Shown here: piece by piece, positions 60,548-64,000 of the stretch | Numbering within the stretch: position 1 is the first letter of the stretch | How the letters are laid out: each line of letters starts with the position of its first letter | Assembly: GCF_001418255.1 (NCBI RefSeq) | Contig: NZ_LIPV01000001.1 | Location: 62,001 to 126,000, forward strand | Length of the DNA: 64,000 nucleotides | DNA from: Thiomonas bhubaneswarensis | Lineage (GTDB): Bacteria; Pseudomonadota; Gammaproteobacteria; Burkholderiales; Burkholderiaceae_C | Direction of reading: 5' to 3' | The notes under the pieces: generated by a model | What the model was told of the DNA's origin: nothing | The model's input: only the letters and a program-made list of their open reading frames with translations | Database searches by the model: none | Position numbers and translations under genes: made by a program

Positions 60548-61702
60548 ATGACAGCCCACACCCCACACCTCGCATCCCGCCTGCCGCAGGTCGGCACCAC
60601 GATTTTCACCGTCATGTCGGCGCTGGCGCAGCAGCATGGCGCGATCAATCTCGGCCAGGGCTTTCCCGACTTTTCCTGCGACCCGCGGCTCATCGACGCG
60701 GTGGATCAGGCGATGCGCCAGGGTGCCAATCAATATCCGCCCATGGCCGGGGTGCCCGCGTTGCGCCGGGCGGTGGCCGACAAGATCGCTTTGCTCTATG
60801 GCCATCGCTACGACGCCGATACGGAAATCACCATCACGGCGGGCGCCACCCAGGCCATCTTCACCGCCCTGCTCGCCGTGGTGCATCCGGGCGATGAGGT
60901 CATCGTGCTCACGCCGTGTTACGACAGCTACCTGCCCAATATCGCGCTGTGCGGCGGCGTGGCCCGCACGGTTGCTTTGACAGCGGATTTCCGGCCCGAT
61001 TTCGACGCCATCGCCGCGGCCATCACGCCGCGCACACGGGCGCTGTTGATCAACAGTCCGCACAACCCCAGCGGCACGGTCTGGAGCGAGGACGACATGC
61101 GCCAGCTCGACGCGCTGCTCGCGCCCACCGACATCGTGCTCATCTCCGACGAGGTGTACGAGCACATGGTGTTCGACGGCGCGCAGCATCAGAGCGCCTC
61201 GCGCTTTCCAGGACTGGCCGCGCGCGCCTTGGTCGTATCGAGTTTCGGCAAGACCTTTCATGTCACCGGGTGGAAAGTCGGCAGCGTCGCGGCCCCGGCA
61301 CCACTCACTGCCGAGTTCCGCAAAGTTCATCAGTTCAATGTCTTCACCGTCAACACGCCCATGCAGCACGGCCTGGCCGCCTATCTGGCCGACCCTCAGC
61401 CCTACCTGCAACTGCCCGCCTTCTACCAGGCCAAGCGCGATCGTTTCCGCACCGGACTGGCCAACAGCCGCTTCGAGCTGCTGCCCTGCAGTGGCAGCTA
61501 CTTCCAGTGCGTGCGCTACAACGCCATCAGTGATTTGCCGGACGAGGCGTTCTGCCGCTGGCTGACCGAGTCGGTCGGGGTTGCGGCCATTCCACTTTCG
61601 GCCTTTGAGCCCGACGCGCGGCAACGCGGCGTGGCACGCTTTTGCTTTGCCAAGCAGGACGCCACGCTCGACGAGGCGATCACCCGCCTGCGTTCGCTGT
61701 AG
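60548..61702 (+). CDS. Methionine/aromatic aminotransferase (YbdL-like)
   Basis: 384 residues, aminotransferase class I. The N-terminus [20 protein letters not shown] and the PLP lysine motif [16 protein letters not shown] are typical of the YbdL/MtnE-like branch, which transfers amino groups from methionine or aromatic acids. [12 protein letters not shown] and [11 protein letters not shown] are intact. A role in methionine salvage beside a sulfur regulator is plausible. Its last 23 bases overlap the end of gluQRS tail to tail. Confidence 0.9.
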   Translation: MTAHTPHLASRLPQVGTTIFTVMSALAQQHGAINLGQGFPDFSCDPRLIDAVDQAMRQGANQYPPMAGVPALRRAVADKIALLYGHRYDADTEITITAGATQAIFTALLAVVHPGDEVIVLTPCYDSYLPNIALCGGVARTVALTADFRPDFDAIAAAITPRTRALLINSPHNPSGTVWSEDDMRQLDALLAPTDIVLISDEVYEHMVFDGAQHQSASRFPGLAARALVVSSFGKTFHVTGWKVGSVAAPAPLTAEFRKVHQFNVFTVNTPMQHGLAAYLADPQPYLQLPAFYQAKRDRFRTGLANSRFELLPCSGSYFQCVRYNAISDLPDEAFCRWLTESVGVAAIPLSAFEPDARQRGVARFCFAKQDATLDEAITRLRSL

Positions 61703-62597
61703 GGACTGCCTCGCCGCCCCAGCGCAGACGCCAGGCTGAAACCGCCTGGGCCAGCAGTTCGGGCAAGGTGTGGGCATGGAGTTCGAAGCCGAGCACGGCA
61801 AGCGCAGCCTTCACGCTGTCCAAGCCCGGTTCGAAGGCTTCGGCGCCCTGATGCTTGGAGAGTTTCTCGCCATCTTCGCCGCGCACCAGCGGAGTGTGCA
61901 GATAGCGCGGAGTGGGCAGGCCCAGCAGGCGTTGCAGGGCGATCTGCCTGGCGGTCGAGGTCGCCAGATCCTCGCCGCGCACCACATCGATCACGCCCTG
62001 CTCGGCATCGTCCACGACCACGGCCAGTTGATACGCCCAGGCACCATCGGCACGCTTGAGCACGAAGTCGCCACACTCCAGACTGAGGATTTGCGATTGC
62101 TCGCCCAGGCGTCGGTCGAACCAGATCAGCGGCTGCCCGTCATCGTCGGGCAGGCGAAGCCGCCAGGAACGTGGACTGCGCCCGTGCAATCCGCTGCGGC
62201 AGGTGCCTGGGTAGATCGCTTCCTGGCCGCGCGCCGGTAGGCGGTTCTCCGAGGCGAGCACGGCAAGAATGTCCGAGCGCGAACAGCCGCAGGGGTAAGC
62301 GCGATCGGCGCCGATCAAGGCATCGAGCGCCTGCTGATACAGCGCGCCGCGCTGTGATTGCCACACCGGCGGCTGATCGGGATGCAGGCCACAGGCGGCA
62401 AGCTGCTGCAGAATGATTTGCGCCGCGCCTTCGACGTTGCGGGTGAAGTCCACATCTTCCACCCGTACCAGCCAGACGCCGTCATGCGCGCGCGCATCCA
62501 GCCATGAGGCGAGCGCCGCGACCAGCGAACCCGCGTGCAGCGGGCCTGTGGGCGATGGCGCGAATCTGCCGACGTAGCGTGGTGGCGATGTCGTCAT
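61680..62597 (-). CDS. gluQ: Glutamyl-Q tRNA(Asp) synthetase
   Basis: 305 residues, a GlxRS catalytic core without an anticodon domain. It has the HIGH-like [20 protein letters not shown], the KMSKS-like [13 protein letters not shown], and the zinc cluster with CGCSRSD plus YPGTCRSG. It attaches glutamate to queuosine in the wobble position of tRNA-Asp. The start is ATG 62597; an earlier in-frame ATG would read through the family C fragment upstream. It overlaps the aminotransferase gene by 23 bp. Confidence 0.93.
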   Translation of the reverse strand: MTTSPPRYVGRFAPSPTGPLHAGSLVAALASWLDARAHDGVWLVRVEDVDFTRNVEGAAQIILQQLAACGLHPDQPPVWQSQRGALYQQALDALIGADRAYPCGCSRSDILAVLASENRLPARGQEAIYPGTCRSGLHGRSPRSWRLRLPDDDGQPLIWFDRRLGEQSQILSLECGDFVLKRADGAWAYQLAVVVDDAEQGVIDVVRGEDLATSTARQIALQRLLGLPTPRYLHTPLVRGEDGEKLSKHQGAEAFEPGLDSVKAALAVLGFELHAHTLPELLAQAVSAWRLRWGGEAVPTANAGG

Positions 62598-62610
62598 GCC
62601 AGCCTGCACC

Positions 62611-62653
62611 AGGAGCCAGTCAGACTTGAGGATCGCGGCTGCAAAATGGCCTT
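62611..62653 (+). repeat. Truncated family C repeat
   Basis: AGGAGCCAGTCAGACTTGAG opens a stretch that matches 18394-18430 with few changes, including the inner GCTGCAAAATGGCC. The right inverted end is missing; the sequence diverges before the stop codon of the SCO1 gene at 62672. It lies in the 74-bp spacer between gluQ and SCO1. Confidence 0.75.
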
Positions 62654-62671
62654 GCCGCGCCCTGCGGCAGC

Positions 62672-63277
62672 TCAATGCCCTTCGAGCAAGGCGTTGATGT
62701 CCAGCGCCAGGTCTTTGGCACTCACGCCTTCACGCTCGAACAGGCGGATCTTGCCTTTGGGATCGAAGACATAAAAACCGGCCGTATGGTCCATGGTGTA
62801 GCTTCCGGGCGTCTTGCCAGGCACTTTTTTGTAATACACCTTGAAGTTCTTGGCCGTCAGGGCGATCTGTTCGGGCGTGCCGGTCAGCGCCAGGAAGGTC
62901 GGGTTGAAGTGCGTGACGTAGGCCTTGAGGATCTCCGGCGTGTCGCGCGTGGGATCGACCGTGACGAAGAGAAACTGCACATCCTTGGCTTTGGTGCCCA
63001 GATCGTCCATGGCCTGTGCCACGACCTGCATCGACGCCGGGCAGATGTCGGGGCACTGGGTGTAGCCGAAGTACATCACCACGACCTTGCCGGCAAAGTC
63101 GGCCAGGGTGCGTTGCTTGCCGTTGAAATCGGTCAGCGAAAAGCCATCGGCATACGGCACCCCGGTGATGTCCACGCCGTGAAACGCATAAGGCTTGCTG
63201 CAGGCCGCCAGCACGACGGGTGCCAGGGCAGTGGCGACGAGAAGAGAACGGCGGGCGGCAGAGAAACGCTCGGACAT
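62672..63277 (-). CDS. SCO1/SenC copper chaperone
   Basis: 201 residues. A lipoprotein-like signal peptide ([18 protein letters not shown]) anchors a thioredoxin-fold domain with copper ligands in [12 protein letters not shown] (CxxxC) and the histidine in [14 protein letters not shown]. It delivers copper to the CuA centre of cytochrome c oxidase in the periplasm. Its start overlaps the heme O synthase stop (ATGA), so it belongs to the cytochrome oxidase assembly operon. A much longer in-frame reading runs back through heme O synthase and is rejected. Confidence 0.94.
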   Translation of the reverse strand: MSERFSAARRSLLVATALAPVVLAACSKPYAFHGVDITGVPYADGFSLTDFNGKQRTLADFAGKVVVMYFGYTQCPDICPASMQVVAQAMDDLGTKAKDVQFLFVTVDPTRDTPEILKAYVTHFNPTFLALTGTPEQIALTAKNFKVYYKKVPGKTPGSYTMDHTAGFYVFDPKGKIRLFEREGVSAKDLALDINALLEGH

Positions 63278-64000
63278 CAGACGAAATGAATGCGCAGGTA
63301 GTGATCCACCAGCAAGGCGGCGAAGAGCAGCGAAAGATAAAGGATCGAATACCGGAAAGTCTTGCGCGAAAGCAAGTCGCTGTAGTTGCGCTTGAGCGCC
63401 CAGGCGTAGGCGATGAAGATGCCGTCGAGCACGACCGCACTGAGCAGATAGATCAGCCCGCTCATGCCCAGCACATAGGGCAGGAGGGTGACGGCCGTCA
63501 GCAGCAGGGTGTAGAGCAGAATCTGCGTGCGGGTGAACTCTGAGCCGTGGGTGACGGGCAACATGGGCAGCCCCGACTTTTTGTAGTCGTCCACCCGATA
63601 CAGCGCAAGCGCCCAGAAGTGAGGCGGCGTCCAGAGGAAGATGATGAGAAACAGCAGCATCGCTTCCACCGAGACATGGCCGCTGACGGCCGCCCATCCG
63701 AGCACCGGCGGCATGGCCCCGGACGCCCCGCCGATGACGATGTTCTGCGGCGTGGCTGGCTTGAGGAAGATGGTGTAGATGACGGCATAGCCCACGAAGG
63801 TGCCGAAGGTCAGCCACATGGTCAACGGGTTGACCTGGGTGTAAAGCAGCCACATGCCGACGGCGCAGAGCACGCCGGAGAAGGTGATGATGGCCGGGGC
63901 TCCCAACTCACCGTTGGCCGAGGGCCGCCAGGCGGTGCGACGCATCACGGCGTCGATCTTCTGCTCGACCAGGCAATTGAACGCCGCAGCCGCACTCGCC
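63277..64000 (-). CDS. ctaB: Protoheme IX farnesyltransferase (heme O synthase), 3' part
   Basis: About 240 residues to the window edge; the start is not in the window. An N-terminal-side [16 protein letters not shown] (NxxxDxxxD-like) is the isoprenyl-diphosphate site, and [41 protein letters not shown] and [26 protein letters not shown] are UbiA-family signatures. Several membrane helices follow. It makes heme O for cytochrome oxidase and overlaps SCO1 by one codon. Together with SCO1 it marks a cox assembly cluster extending to the right. Confidence 0.94.
   Translation of the reverse strand, partial: ASAAAAFNCLVEQKIDAVMRRTAWRPSANGELGAPAIITFSGVLCAVGMWLLYTQVNPLTMWLTFGTFVGYAVIYTIFLKPATPQNIVIGGASGAMPPVLGWAAVSGHVSVEAMLLFLIIFLWTPPHFWALALYRVDDYKKSGLPMLPVTHGSEFTRTQILLYTLLLTAVTLLPYVLGMSGLIYLLSAVVLDGIFIAYAWALKRNYSDLLSRKTFRYSILYLSLLFAALLVDHYLRIHFV

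Overview
The window is 64 kb of high-GC DNA (about two thirds G+C in sampled housekeeping lines) dominated by chromosomal housekeeping genes in an order typical of Burkholderiales. Lineage markers include a small Trp-rich protein, a DUF2486-like gene behind holC, an rng-maf pair, a yqgE-ruvX-pyrR-pyrB-pyrX-plsC run and a rubredoxin-pilGHIJL run. Together with a periplasmic DsrE-like protein, this suggests a sulfur-metabolising betaproteobacterium, Thiomonas-like. That genus is inferred, not proved. I see no prophage, CRISPR array or intact insertion sequence.

Layout. 1-5.8 kb (+): a yqiA-like esterase end, an SDR reductase, an RNB exoribonuclease, a lone TonB-like protein, aroE and mtgA. 5.8-8.1 kb (-): hemL and a thiD-like kinase. 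8.2-18.2 kb (+): rubredoxin and the type IV pilus chemosensory operon pilG-H-I-J-L, whose pilL/chpA gene carries an in-frame 75-bp insertion with a stop codon and a perfect 45-bp internal duplication. 18.5-20 kb (-): photolyase. 20-25 kb (+): yqgE, ruvX, pyrR, pyrB, pyrX, plsC and tRNA-Arg(CCT). 25-27.5 kb (-): aroC and mpl. 27.6-29.8 kb (+): maf and rng. 30-32.2 kb (+): a low-GC porin/DsrE pair behind an AT-rich leader. 32.2-35.5 kb (-): a secreted SCP2-like protein, an unknown protein and a PhoX phosphatase. 35.7-41.5 kb: mltB, a GGDEF-EAL protein with a C-terminal CZB-like domain, an EamA transporter and a frameshifted metallophosphoesterase. 41.5-44.9 kb (-): the dTDP-rhamnose operon rfbBDAC. 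45.2-52.4 kb (-): a tandem glycine riboswitch followed by gcvT-gcvH-gcvP-ltaE-sdaA. 52.5-57.1 kb: Trp-rich protein, cytochrome c, branched-chain amino-acid binding protein, and pepA-holC-DUF2486. 57.3-61.7 kb (+): lptF-lptG, a CysB-type regulator and methionine aminotransferase. 61.7-64 kb (-): gluQRS, SCO1/SenC and heme O synthase (cut by the window end).

The most unusual material is intergenic. Four long-hairpin elements of about 160-185 bp (18.2, 29.8, 44.9 and 57.1 kb) belong to three families with different terminal inverted repeats. All carry nearly the same apical hairpin, CCATAGC-N4-GCTATGG, close to their exact centre. Two shorter relatives of one family lie at 18.4 and 62.6 kb. I regard these as the best candidate for an undescribed element type in this window. 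Second is the double lesion in pilL, where both changes fall on histidine-phosphotransfer motifs.
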